DNA of 64,000 bases, from contig NZ_JAMXIB010000008.1 of NCBI RefSeq assembly GCF_024006985.1, forward strand, positions 59,716 through 123,715. The letters run 5' to 3'. The stretch is from Robiginitalea marina (lineage in GTDB: Bacteria; Bacteroidota; Bacteroidia; Flavobacteriales; Flavobacteriaceae). The translations under genes and the position numbers were made by a program. The notes under the pieces were generated by a model that saw only the letters and a program-made list of their open reading frames with translations, did no database searches and was not told where the DNA came from. Numbering within the stretch: the first letter of the stretch is position 1; each line of letters opens with the position of its first letter. Shown here in pieces: positions 1 through 8,150 of the stretch.

Positions 1-1752
1 TACAACCTCTATACCGTACCGGCAGCCGGGGGTGAGTTTACTGCGCTAACCGCCTCTGACAGCTCTTCCGTATTTGCCATCTCCTATTTTCCCCGCGATG
101 AGCGCATCCTGTTCCGAATGGACAACAATGGGGATGAGGTATTCCACATCTACCTGCTGGAACCCGACGGGTCGCACCGCGACCTGACCCCGGAGGAAGG
201 CGCGCGATCCCTGTTCTACCGTTGGGCAAAAGACAAGAATTCGTTTTACTTCGGTTCCAACAAGCGGGATGCCAATTTCATGGACCTGTACCGCATGGAC
301 CTGGAAACCTTTAAGCCCACCCTGCTCTTCCAAAATGACGGGGGGTACGAATTGGAGGCCATTTCCCCCGATGAGCAATACCTTGCCCTGGCCAAATCCA
401 TCAATACCAACGATAGCGATTTGTTCCTATACCATCTTGGGGAGGGTACCACCACCCGCATCAACGCGGGGCAATCGGCGAATACCGCCCAGGATTTTAC
501 CCCGGATAACACGGCCCTGCTCTACACCACCGACGACGGCTCAGAGTTTGCCTACCTCATGAAATACCACCTGGCCGACGGGACCCGGGAAAAGGTATTA
601 CAGCGCGACTGGGATATCACCGGGAGCAGCTTTACCGAAAATGGGAAATACCAGGTAACCTACATCAACCAGGATGCCAAAACGACAATCGAAGTGATGG
701 AGGCCGGGACAGGAAAACAGTTGGAATTGCCTATTCCTGAAGGGCTGGACCTGAGCAGTGTGGCCTTCTCCGACGATGAGCGAACCATGCGTTTCTTCGC
801 CGGGGGCTCCCACTCCCCTGCGAACCTGTATGTCCTGGACCTGGAAGACCAACAGATGGTCCGCCTGACCGACGTCCTGAACCCGGAAATCGATCCGGCC
901 CACCTGGTCCGGGCCGAAGTGGTGCGGTTCCCGTCCTTTGACGGCCTGGAAATACCCGCCATCTATTACCGGCCGCATCAGGCTTCCGAAACGCAACCGG
1001 CCCCTGCCCTGGTCTGGGTACATGGGGGGCCCGGCGGGCAATCGCGACAGGGCTTTAACCCCCTGATCCAGTACCTGGTCAACCACGGGTATGCGATCCT
1101 GGCGGTGAACAACCGCGGGAGTTCGGGGTACGGGAAAACCTTTTACCAGATGGATGACCTGAACCACGGCGACAAGGACCTGAAGGACTGCATAGCCGGA
1201 AAAGACTGGCTGGCGGGCCTGCCCGTCATAGACGGGGAAAAAATCGGGATCATTGGCGGCTCGTATGGGGGCTACATGACCATGGCCGCCCTGACCTTCG
1301 CCCCGGAGGAGTTCGGCGTGGGGGTAAATATCTTCGGGGTGACCAACTGGATCCGTACCCTGCGTTCCATCCCGCCCTGGTGGGAATCGTTCAAAGAGGC
1401 CCTCTACAAGGAACTGGGAGACCCGTACAGCGCCGACTCGGTGCGGCTAAGGGCTATCTCCCCCCTGTTCCATACGGAGCAGGTAACCCGGCCGCTTATG
1501 GTTCTTCAGGGCGCCCAGGACCCCAGGGTATTGCAGGTGGAGTCCGACGAGATTGTAGCGGGGGTGCGTAAAAACGGGGTTCCCGTGGAATACGTCCTGT
1601 TTGAAGATGAAGGCCACGGCTTCCTGAAGAAGGAAAACCAGGTGGAAGGCTACCGAAAAATCCTGGAGTTCCTGGATACCCACCTGAAAAATGCCCCCGT
1701 TTCCCCGATCCGGGACAACCCCATGGAAGGGGGGGCACTGGAAAACGAATAA
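1..1752 (+). CDS. S9 family prolyl oligopeptidase-like serine peptidase, 5' partial
   Basis: The reading frame is open from base 1, so the gene begins outside the window; 583 residues are visible. The N-terminal part looks like the beta-propeller of S9 peptidases and the C-terminal part is an alpha/beta-hydrolase domain. The nucleophile is Ser421 of the visible protein in GGSYGG, with Asp507 (AQDPR) and His539 (EGHGF) as the rest of the triad; an HGGPGG oxyanion-type motif lies near residue 342. Family members cleave short peptides, usually after Pro or Ala, and many Bacteroidota copies are exported, but the signal region is missing here. The internal ATG at 118 is not the true start because the homologous propeller sequence continues upstream of it. 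Confidence 0.93.
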   Translation, partial: YNLYTVPAAGGEFTALTASDSSSVFAISYFPRDERILFRMDNNGDEVFHIYLLEPDGSHRDLTPEEGARSLFYRWAKDKNSFYFGSNKRDANFMDLYRMDLETFKPTLLFQNDGGYELEAISPDEQYLALAKSINTNDSDLFLYHLGEGTTTRINAGQSANTAQDFTPDNTALLYTTDDGSEFAYLMKYHLADGTREKVLQRDWDITGSSFTENGKYQVTYINQDAKTTIEVMEAGTGKQLELPIPEGLDLSSVAFSDDERTMRFFAGGSHSPANLYVLDLEDQQMVRLTDVLNPEIDPAHLVRAEVVRFPSFDGLEIPAIYYRPHQASETQPAPALVWVHGGPGGQSRQGFNPLIQYLVNHGYAILAVNNRGSSGYGKTFYQMDDLNHGDKDLKDCIAGKDWLAGLPVIDGEKIGIIGGSYGGYMTMAALTFAPEEFGVGVNIFGVTNWIRTLRSIPPWWESFKEALYKELGDPYSADSVRLRAISPLFHTEQVTRPLMVLQGAQDPRVLQVESDEIVAGVRKNGVPVEYVLFEDEGHGFLKKENQVEGYRKILEFLDTHLKNAPVSPIRDNPMEGGALENE

Positions 1753-1764
1753 AGACCCCGGCGT

Positions 1765-2520
1765 TTGAGCATACGAAACAGGAAACAACAAGGGAAATTC
1801 AAGGCATGTTGGCTCGCCTGCCTGCTGGTGCTCCTTTTGGGCAGCCTTCAGCCCATGGCGGGCCAGCAGACCGGTGAAAACGAGCTGGGGGGGTGGTATA
1901 TGTATTTCGGCACCAACCGCCTTTCACAGCGGTGGAGTTTGCATACCGAAGCCCAATGGCGTCACTACCAGTGGAGAGGGAATTTCAACCAGCTGCTGTT
2001 GCGCACCGGCATGAACTACCATATCAATCCGGAAGCCATAGCCACCCTGGGGTATGCCTATATCGGCACCGACCCGACTTTTGAAGAAAAGCCGTCGCAG
2101 GAGGCTGCCTTCGAAGGGAATTTTTTCCTGGAACACCGGATTTTTGAGCAATTTATTTTGCTCGACAGGATATGGGAATTCCGGATCGAACACCGATACC
2201 GCCTGGAACAGCGTTTTCTGGACTTCGGCGGGGATTCCGACCTCCAGCACCGGGCGCGCTACCGCCTGCAACTCACCCTTCCCCTTACCAACACCTTCTT
2301 CGTCAATTTCTACGATGAAGTCTTCCTGAACCTGCAGGACGAGATTTTCGGGCAAAACCGCCTCTACGGGGCCCTTGGGGTACACCTGACGGATAACAGC
2401 AACGTGCAGGTTGGGTATTTGAAAAACCATTTTCAGGGAGCGGACTTCGACCGCCTACAGGTAGCCCTGTTTTACAACCCCGACCTGCGGGGCCTTTTCA
2501 ACAAGGCCAAACGCGACTAA
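1765..2520 (+). CDS. DUF2490 family outer-membrane-like protein
   Basis: This 251-residue protein starts at TTG 13 bases after the peptidase stop. A basic N-terminus and a hydrophobic stretch at residues 15-32 ending near MAGQQ form a signal peptide. The rest alternates aromatic and polar residues (GWYMYFG, WRHYQWRG, HRYRLEQRF) in amphipathic strands that suggest a small beta-barrel, and matches the DUF2490 pattern. The function of the family is unknown. Tight spacing suggests cotranscription with the S9 peptidase, but the two activities have no obvious link. Confidence 0.8.
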   Translation: MSIRNRKQQGKFKACWLACLLVLLLGSLQPMAGQQTGENELGGWYMYFGTNRLSQRWSLHTEAQWRHYQWRGNFNQLLLRTGMNYHINPEAIATLGYAYIGTDPTFEEKPSQEAAFEGNFFLEHRIFEQFILLDRIWEFRIEHRYRLEQRFLDFGGDSDLQHRARYRLQLTLPLTNTFFVNFYDEVFLNLQDEIFGQNRLYGALGVHLTDNSNVQVGYLKNHFQGADFDRLQVALFYNPDLRGLFNKAKRD

Positions 2521-2627
2521 GCCCGGGGCAGCCATCTGTATTTGCTGGGGGAGCCCTTGCGGCCTTAGGGAGCCTACCCTTGACAGGTACCGTTTATTTT
2601 TACGACCTTAGGGCAAAGGACCCTTCC

Positions 2628-3854
2628 ATGAGAACCCAAAAAGTACATTTTGAAAATCGCCAGGGCCACCGCCTGACCGGACGGCTGGTCCTTCCGCCCA
2701 ACCGCCACCCGCACCATTACGCCCTTTTCGCCCATTGTTTTACCTGCAGCAAAAACCTGGGTGCGGCCCGTCAGATCAGCCAGGCCCTGGCGGGGATGGG
2801 GTTCGGCGTGCTGCGGTTCGACTTTACGGGCCTGGGGGAAAGCGAGGGCGATTTTTCGGACACCAACTTTTCCGGCAATGTGGAAGACCTGGAAGCGGCT
2901 GCGGCCTTCCTGAAACGGGATTATGAGGCCCCCGCCCTGCTTGTGGGGCATTCCCTGGGCGGTGCGGCCGTACTTTTCGCAGCCACCAGACTACCCACGG
3001 TACGGGCGGTGGCTACCGTGGGGGCGCCTTCAGACCCGGATCACGTCACCCGCCTGCTCAAAAGCAGCCTGGAAGAAATCCGGGAAGAAGGCATGGCCAG
3101 GGTCAACATCGGCGGCCGTGGGTTCACCATACAGCGGCAATTCCTCGAAGACCTCCGGAACCACTCCCTGGATCGGGCGATCAAAGGCCTGGAAGCCTCC
3201 CTGCTGATCCTGCATTCCCCCCAGGACCGGGTGGTTTCCGTGGACAATGCCGAGAAGATTTATCGCGCCGCCCGCCACCCCAAGAGTTTCCTGAGCCTGG
3301 ACGGGGCAGACCACCTCCTGAGCCGGGCGGAAGACGCCTCCTATGCAGGGCAGGTCATCGGGAGCTGGGCCTCCCGATACCTGGAAAGGCAGCGGGAAGA
3401 GCCGCTGAAAAGCGACCATCAGGTGGTGGCCAGCCTCGACGCGGAAGATGGCTTCACCACCCGCATGAAAGTGGGAAACCATTACCTGACCGCAGATGAG
3501 CCGGTCTCCTATTCGGGAAATGATTTCGGCCCTTCCCCATACGAATTGCTTTCGGCCAGCCTGTCGGCCTGTACGGCAATGACCCTTCAAATGTATGCCC
3601 GCCGAAAGGGCTGGCCCCTGGAAAATGTGGAGGTCCACACCTCATACGCCCGGGAGCACGCCCGGGATGGGCTGGAATGCATGGAGGACCCGAATGCAAA
3701 AATTGACACCTTCCACCGCGTCGTGGAATTCTCCGGGGCCCTGGACAAGGACCAACGCTCCCGCCTGTTGGAAATCGCGGGGCGCTGTCCGGTACACCGG
3801 ACCCTGGAGTCCCCCATCCAGGTCCTTACCCGGGAGGCGGAAGATCGCCCGTAA
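2628..3854 (+). CDS. Bifunctional alpha/beta hydrolase / OsmC family protein
   Basis: This 408-residue fusion protein has two domains. Residues 1-255 are an alpha/beta hydrolase with nucleophile Ser109 (GHSLGG), Asp200 and His229. Residues 263-408 are an OsmC/Ohr-like domain with Cys315 (SACTAMT) and Cys387 (GRCPVH) in the positions of the redox pair. OsmC proteins reduce organic hydroperoxides with thiols, and the hydrolase could release a substrate from an ester. I chose ATG 2628 rather than the in-frame TTG at 2580 because AAAGGA lies 7 bases upstream. The fusion is known in other bacteria; its substrate is not. The next gene is a superoxide dismutase, which fits an oxidative-stress role. 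Confidence 0.88.
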   Translation: MRTQKVHFENRQGHRLTGRLVLPPNRHPHHYALFAHCFTCSKNLGAARQISQALAGMGFGVLRFDFTGLGESEGDFSDTNFSGNVEDLEAAAAFLKRDYEAPALLVGHSLGGAAVLFAATRLPTVRAVATVGAPSDPDHVTRLLKSSLEEIREEGMARVNIGGRGFTIQRQFLEDLRNHSLDRAIKGLEASLLILHSPQDRVVSVDNAEKIYRAARHPKSFLSLDGADHLLSRAEDASYAGQVIGSWASRYLERQREEPLKSDHQVVASLDAEDGFTTRMKVGNHYLTADEPVSYSGNDFGPSPYELLSASLSACTAMTLQMYARRKGWPLENVEVHTSYAREHARDGLECMEDPNAKIDTFHRVVEFSGALDKDQRSRLLEIAGRCPVHRTLESPIQVLTREAEDRP

Positions 3855-3862
3855 AGCGCCGG

Positions 3863-3893
3863 TTGACAACCACTGCTGAATTCCGTATCTTTA
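3863..3893 (+). promoter_or_regulatory. Candidate promoter of the superoxide dismutase gene
   Basis: TTG at 3863-3865 and TATCTTTA at 3886-3893 are separated by 20 bases, which fits the Bacteroidota -33/-7 arrangement (TTG, about 19 bases, TAnnTTTG). The SOD start codon follows 24 bases later. Pattern match only. Confidence 0.45.
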
Positions 3894-3917
3894 AAGCCAA
3901 CCCAAAAAACGATCCCG

Positions 3918-4640
3918 ATGAAAAAACGCACCTTTCTGAAAAGAACCGCCATGGCCGCCACCGGAGTTACGGTAGCCCCTTCCCTCCTGTTCAGTTCCTG
4001 CAAAGGCGAACCAAAAGCAGCAGAACCAGCGGCAGCCGCGTTGGCCCCGGTCGTTTTTGAACTTCCCGAAATCCCCTATGGCTACAATGCCTTCCCGGAA
4101 ATCATCGACGCGATGACCATGGAGATCCACCACTCCAAACACCACCAGGGGTATACCAACAACCTGAATGCTGCCTTGAAGGAAGCGGGCATTGGGGACA
4201 AAACACTTGAGGAGATCCTGGCTATGGACACCCTGCCCACGGCCATCCGCAATAACGGGGGAGGATATTACAACCATAACCTGTACTGGGACGTCCTGAC
4301 CCCCGGGGAAGATACCGGGAGTGCCATTGAACCGGCGGTAGTGGAGCACTTCGGTTCTATGGAGGCCCTGAAGAACGAACTGGCCGAAGCCGGAGCCAGG
4401 CGTTTCGGGTCTGGCTGGGCCTGGCTGTGCCAGGATGCCGACAAAAAATTATTTGTATGCTCCACGCCCAACCAGGACAACCCCCTGATGCAGGTGGCAG
4501 AACGCAGGGGAACCCCGCTTTTGGGTATCGATGTGTGGGAGCATGCCTATTACCTGAAATACCAGAACAAACGGGGTGAATACCTCCAGAACATCCTGAA
4601 GATCATCAACTGGCAGAAAGTAGCCTCCCGGATGGCATAG
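3918..4640 (+). CDS. Exported superoxide dismutase, Fe/Mn family (Mn-type residues)
   Basis: This 240-residue protein is longer than cytosolic SODs because it has an N-terminal signal with a lipobox (LLFSSC, Cys28), so it is probably a lipoprotein anchored outside the cytoplasm. The four metal ligands are visible: His71 (MEIHH), His120 (YYNHN), Asp205 and His209 (DVWEHAYY). GGG before the second ligand and Gln186 in NQDNP are second-shell features of Mn-type rather than Fe-type enzymes. It converts superoxide to peroxide and oxygen in the periplasm. A promoter-like sequence lies just upstream. Metal use cannot be proved from sequence. Confidence 0.93.
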   Translation: MKKRTFLKRTAMAATGVTVAPSLLFSSCKGEPKAAEPAAAALAPVVFELPEIPYGYNAFPEIIDAMTMEIHHSKHHQGYTNNLNAALKEAGIGDKTLEEILAMDTLPTAIRNNGGGYYNHNLYWDVLTPGEDTGSAIEPAVVEHFGSMEALKNELAEAGARRFGSGWAWLCQDADKKLFVCSTPNQDNPLMQVAERRGTPLLGIDVWEHAYYLKYQNKRGEYLQNILKIINWQKVASRMA

Positions 4641-4670
4641 GGCTCCGCGCCCCTGTTTTCAGGCATTTCC

Positions 4671-4769
4671 TTAACGCTGTATTTTTTTAAGGGATTGATG
4701 GGCCAGGTAAACCCGAAGGCCCAGCGCGCACATGATCGCCATCCACAATGAAAAAAGGAGTATTTCCAT
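4671..4769 (-). CDS. Possible small single-span membrane protein, 32 aa
   Basis: A 32-codon frame starts with ATG and encodes a hydrophobic stretch (residues 2-22, ILLFSLWMAIM...) followed by a short basic tail (QSLKKIQR). AGGAA lies about 9 bases before the start. It is the only plausible coding content between the SOD and LETM1-related genes. The layout resembles small single-pass membrane proteins, but no family is recognised and the frame could be chance. Confidence 0.3.
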   Translation of the reverse strand: MEILLFSLWMAIMCALGLRVYLAHQSLKKIQR

Positions 4770-5032
4770 AACGTGTGTTCCTAAGTGTTCTTTCCGGGAT
4801 CCTGAGCTGCAACGTTTCGGGATCTGCGGGATACGGTAAAGATAGGGATCCTGCCGGCGCGGGAAACTGACAAAAACACTCAGGTATCGCCCAAGCCGGG
4901 TGCTGTTCGTCGAAAACCCCGGGTCCGACAGGCGTTGGTCGAAAACAGGGGCAAAAAAGAACGGATGCTTTGGGATGACCTGGTGAGGAATACCTATTTT
5001 CACCTAATTTTGGAACCCCAGACCGGCATTCA
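4770..5032. other. Intergenic stretch between small ORF and LETM1-related gene
   Basis: I see no gene here. TAATTTTG at 5005-5012 is a perfect -7 element for the downstream plus-strand gene, about 20 bases before its ATG. No TTG lies at the usual -33 spacing. Confidence 0.4.
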
Positions 5033-6226
5033 ATGAACCCCTCTGCTCCTGGTTGGATTGATAAATTTGGGTCCCTCACCGGGGACCGGCCCATGCCTTA
5101 TACCGACTATCGGGGGCTGGATTCAGACCTGAGGGCCTGCGGCTTCCTGTATGGGATCAATGTGGGCATCCCGGCCACTGTGGTCCCCCCCTACCCCCTG
5201 TCCCAGGACGAAAATGCCAAGGTAAACCTGTTGGCAGGGCTCAGCTACAGCTACCGCCTGGCCCGCCCCGGGGGCGATTTCGCATCGTTCCTGGCCACTG
5301 CACTCGAATTTTACCATAAAATGGAACTGGCCCAGCCCAACTTGCTGCAAAAAGTTTTCAGGAGCGGCAAACCCGCTTCCCAGCTGGAAAAGTTGCTCGA
5401 TTCGAGGGTCTACCTCGGGGAGCCCCTGTTGAGCCGGACCTTCAACTCCACCATTACCAATATGCTGTTACCCCTCGACCTGCTGGGCTTTCGCGCCTAC
5501 CTCGGGGGCATCGCAGACCCGAAAAGCCATGTGCAGGAACTGGAATCCATAGTCATCAACCTGATCTACCATGCCCTGGACCCCCGGGGCCCGGGGGAAA
5601 GCCGAAAAAAACTCCTGGAGGTCTTCGAGAGCTCACGCAGCTACCTGAAGGCCCAGGATCCTTTCCTTTCCGATGACTTCCCCGCCCTGCTTTCGCACCA
5701 CCGGGGGACCGATGTGGCCGGGTACCTGCTGGACATTGCCGCCCTGGCCGTTTTGGGACAGGAATCCCCGAAATTCCCGCGAAGGCAAAAAGAGGTATTC
5801 CTTCTGGGGGAATCCCTTGGGTTTTCGGAAAGCCAGGTGGAGGCTGCCCTTCGCGATGCGGAGAATTTTTTCAGGCTGTATGAGGACCAGGTCTATTTCC
5901 TGAGGGATGCGCTGCCCGGAGCTCAGTACTATGAGAGCATGGCCAGGGTCGTGGACCGGCTGATCCACCGCAACAGTAAAAGGCTCCGGAAAGAACTGAT
6001 GGAAAGTAAGGAACTCATGGTGCTGCTTTCCAAATCGACCCTGAAGGAACTGACCCCGGAGGAGAAAAAAAAGGTCCAGAAACAACTGCTCGACGTTTTC
6101 AAAAGCATCCCTTCCCTGGCCATCTTCCTGCTTCCCGGAGGGGCGGTTTTACTCCCCATATTTATCAAGCTGGTCCCGAAGCTCCTGCCTTCCTCTTTTG
6201 ACGAAAACCGGGTGGAAAAACCCTGA
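5033..6226 (+). CDS. LETM1-related biofilm-associated protein
   Basis: This 397-residue protein belongs to a Bacteroidota family named for a C-terminal segment like the LETM1 domain: LSKSTLKELTPEEKKKVQ at about 332-349, then a hydrophobic helix (SLAIFLLPGGAVLLPIFIKL) and the LLPSSF ending. The rest is mostly helical and soluble-looking, with no signal peptide. Mitochondrial LETM1 is an inner-membrane ion-homeostasis protein; the bacterial family has been linked to biofilm formation but its mechanism is unknown. It is monocistronic, with its own -7 element and a terminator. Confidence 0.82.
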   Translation: MNPSAPGWIDKFGSLTGDRPMPYTDYRGLDSDLRACGFLYGINVGIPATVVPPYPLSQDENAKVNLLAGLSYSYRLARPGGDFASFLATALEFYHKMELAQPNLLQKVFRSGKPASQLEKLLDSRVYLGEPLLSRTFNSTITNMLLPLDLLGFRAYLGGIADPKSHVQELESIVINLIYHALDPRGPGESRKKLLEVFESSRSYLKAQDPFLSDDFPALLSHHRGTDVAGYLLDIAALAVLGQESPKFPRRQKEVFLLGESLGFSESQVEAALRDAENFFRLYEDQVYFLRDALPGAQYYESMARVVDRLIHRNSKRLRKELMESKELMVLLSKSTLKELTPEEKKKVQKQLLDVFKSIPSLAIFLLPGGAVLLPIFIKLVPKLLPSSFDENRVEKP

Positions 6227-6231
6227 ATTCC

Positions 6232-6260
6232 CACTATAAGAAATTTCTATAGTGTTTTTT
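6232..6260 (+). terminator. Rho-independent terminator after the LETM1-related gene
   Basis: CACTATA (6232-6238) pairs with TATAGTG (6248-6254), and the loop contains self-complementary GAAATTTC. Six T residues follow on the plus strand. Confidence 0.7.
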
Positions 6261-6291
6261 AAAACCTTTTATACCAGAAGCTTATTTGCTG

Positions 6292-7065
6292 TTATTCCAA
6301 CCAAAGCTTAAAATCCCGTACCCGTTCCCGGCTCACGATGATTTCCTGTTCCCTGAAGCGTTTGAGCTTAATTTTCAGGCGGGAATTCGAGTAGGCGACG
6401 ATGTCTGAAATATGGTCGATATGCACATAAAACTTCCGGCTTACCCGGAAAAACGTTTCAGGTGAAAGCTCTTCCTGCAAGTGTTCCAGGGTGGTGTCCA
6501 GCAGGTAAGACCGCCCATCCGTGGTGGCGGCATAAGTGCCCTTGTTCTCGCTGTAGAAACACTCCACTTCGTCGGCAGGGATAATCTTCAGGTGTTGCCC
6601 TACCCGGGCTGTAAAGCGCTTTTTGTAGTCGCGGTCGAGGGGATGGACCAGGAGTTTTCGGATGTCCTCAAAATCGACCTGCAGGGGGCGGGCCACGGGG
6701 TTCAGGCTCCGGAATTTTTCAAGGGCTGCCTCCAGTTCTTCCTCGTCAATGGGCTTCAGAAGGTAATCGATGCTGTTGAGCTTGAATGCCTGCAGGGCAT
6801 ATTCATCGAAGGCCGTGGTAAAGATGATGGGGCATTTCACCGGCACCGCATCAAAAATTTCAAAAGACAGGCCATCGGATAGCTGTATGTCCAGAAAGAT
6901 CAGGTCCGGGCCGGGGTGTTGGGCAAACCAGCTCACCGACTCCGAAACAGAGTGCAGCATATGCTCCACTGCCACGCCCTGGCGTTCCAGGAGCCGAGCC
7001 AGCCTCCGGGCCGCAGGCTTTTCATCTTCAATAATAACCGTTTTCAGGGGTCCTACTTCGCGCAT
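6292..7065 (-). CDS. LytTR family response regulator
   Basis: This 257-residue protein has a receiver domain (about 8-120) and a LytTR DNA-binding domain (about 155-257). Glu13/Asp14, phosphoacceptor Asp59 (LIFLDI), the TT pair at 83-84 and Lys104 (LLKP) are all present. I chose ATG 7065, which lies 13 bases after the upstream stop, over a GTG at 7110 that would overlap the previous gene. It closes the LytS-2TM operon and is the likely target of that kinase. Confidence 0.93.
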   Translation of the reverse strand: MREVGPLKTVIIEDEKPAARRLARLLERQGVAVEHMLHSVSESVSWFAQHPGPDLIFLDIQLSDGLSFEIFDAVPVKCPIIFTTAFDEYALQAFKLNSIDYLLKPIDEEELEAALEKFRSLNPVARPLQVDFEDIRKLLVHPLDRDYKKRFTARVGQHLKIIPADEVECFYSENKGTYAATTDGRSYLLDTTLEHLQEELSPETFFRVSRKFYVHIDHISDIVAYSNSRLKIKLKRFREQEIIVSRERVRDFKLWLE

Positions 7066-7078
7066 CCTGCCGGGGGTT

Positions 7079-7399
7079 TCAGGGTTGGTCCATATAGTTT
7101 CCGGCTTCACGCCGGTCTTCTTCCATGTATTTCTCGATCATCTTCCGCTCCCAGGTCCTGCCAAAAAACGGGTTCCACTGGAAGGCCGACATGGCGTGGA
7201 ACGCCAGGCCAATCCCCCAAAAAAGCGGGGTTACCAAAAATCCCCACCATCCCCACGAGAACCCCTTATGGTGCCCGTAAACGAGGTTCATCAGAATAAT
7301 CAGGGTATTGATCACCATATAAACGGCCAGGTGGGTATAAAAGCCCCTGATTTCCTCCACCCGCTTTTTTGCGCGGTTCAGCTTTTGGCTATTTTCCAT
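7079..7399 (-). CDS. 2TM domain-containing protein (copy 3 of 3 free copies)
   Basis: This 106-residue protein has a charged helix (residues 1-18), two membrane spans (roughly 22-42 and 52-74) and a charged C-terminal helix. The family signature GIGLAFHA...NPFFGRTWERKMI is present. It is the last of three free 2TM proteins between the kinase and the regulator. In-frame ATG 7426 is an alternative start overlapping the preceding gene by 10 bases. The biochemical role of the 2TM domain is unknown; association with LytS/LytTR systems is common in Flavobacteriia. Confidence 0.85.
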   Translation of the reverse strand: MENSQKLNRAKKRVEEIRGFYTHLAVYMVINTLIILMNLVYGHHKGFSWGWWGFLVTPLFWGIGLAFHAMSAFQWNPFFGRTWERKMIEKYMEEDRREAGNYMDQP

Positions 7400-7416
7400 G
7401 GTTTCCGGGTTTTTTG

Positions 7417-7716
7417 TTATTCCCATCGGGATCCGTTTTGCTCTTCTTCCTGCATAAATTCCCGGATCTTCCGTTCTTCCCAATCCCTGGAGAAGAAAGG
7501 GTTCAGCCTGAAGGTCTTCAGGGCGTGGAAAAATACCCCGATCCCCCAGCCAAAGGCCGCCCACAGGAACCAGGCATAGCGCCATTCGTTGGTCAGGTAA
7601 TTGATAAGGGCCAGCAGGCCGATGACAAAGATATAGGAGGTCAGGTTCCCGTAAAACTTTTTCAGTTCTTCCACGCGTTCCCGCGCTTTGAGGTATTTGC
7701 TTTCGCGTTCGTCCAT
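7417..7716 (-). CDS. 2TM domain-containing protein (copy 2 of 3 free copies)
   Basis: This 99-residue protein opens with the charged helix ESKYLKARERVEELKKFYGN, followed by two hydrophobic spans and the signature GWGIGVFFHA...NPFFSRDWEERKIREFM. It lies 37 bases after the neighbouring 2TM gene and 17 bases before the next, so all are probably on one transcript. It is a clear paralogue of its neighbours and of the kinase tail. Confidence 0.86.
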   Translation of the reverse strand: MDERESKYLKARERVEELKKFYGNLTSYIFVIGLLALINYLTNEWRYAWFLWAAFGWGIGVFFHALKTFRLNPFFSRDWEERKIREFMQEEEQNGSRWE

Positions 7717-7753
7717 TTCAGTATTTTAAAAGGGTTTATAGTGAAGGAGTATT

Positions 7754-8044
7754 TCAGGAGAGTTCCTGTTCTTCCCGGGCCATGAGTTCCCTTATTTTCC
7801 GGGCCTCCCAGTTCTTTCCAAGAAAAGGGTGGTATCCGTGGGCTTCCATCCCGTGCATCAACAGGCCAAACCCCCACCCCAGGGCGGGGATCAGGGCCCA
7901 GGGGAAGCTTGTAGTCCGCAGGTTGATCCAAAACAGGAAGGGGATTACCAGCAGGTACGAAAACAAATTGGAGTAAAACCCCTTAAGGCATGATACACGC
8001 TCCCTTGCGCGCTCGTATCGTTGCTGTTTTTCAAAGGCATCCAT
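7754..8044 (-). CDS. 2TM domain-containing protein (copy 1 of 3 free copies)
   Basis: This 96-residue protein, read from ATG 8044, shows RYERARERV, KGFYSNL, GWGFGLLMHG and NWEARKIRELM. By eye it is very close to the C-terminal 2TM tail of the adjacent kinase (KGFYGNL, GWGFGLVMHG, RWEARKIRELM), more so than to the other two free copies. That pattern suggests a recent duplication of the kinase tail, or the reverse fusion. An upstream in-frame start at 8071 is possible but less likely. Confidence 0.86.
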   Translation of the reverse strand: MDAFEKQQRYERARERVSCLKGFYSNLFSYLLVIPFLFWINLRTTSFPWALIPALGWGFGLLMHGMEAHGYHPFLGKNWEARKIRELMAREEQELS

Positions 8045-8150
8045 TGTGATTGATTTATAAGGTTTCGCCAAAATTCAGAACCCAGACCCGTTTTCCGAAA
8101 AAATTGGGATCCAATTGACGGAATCGCCTCCCGAATTGGCCATTCGGCGC

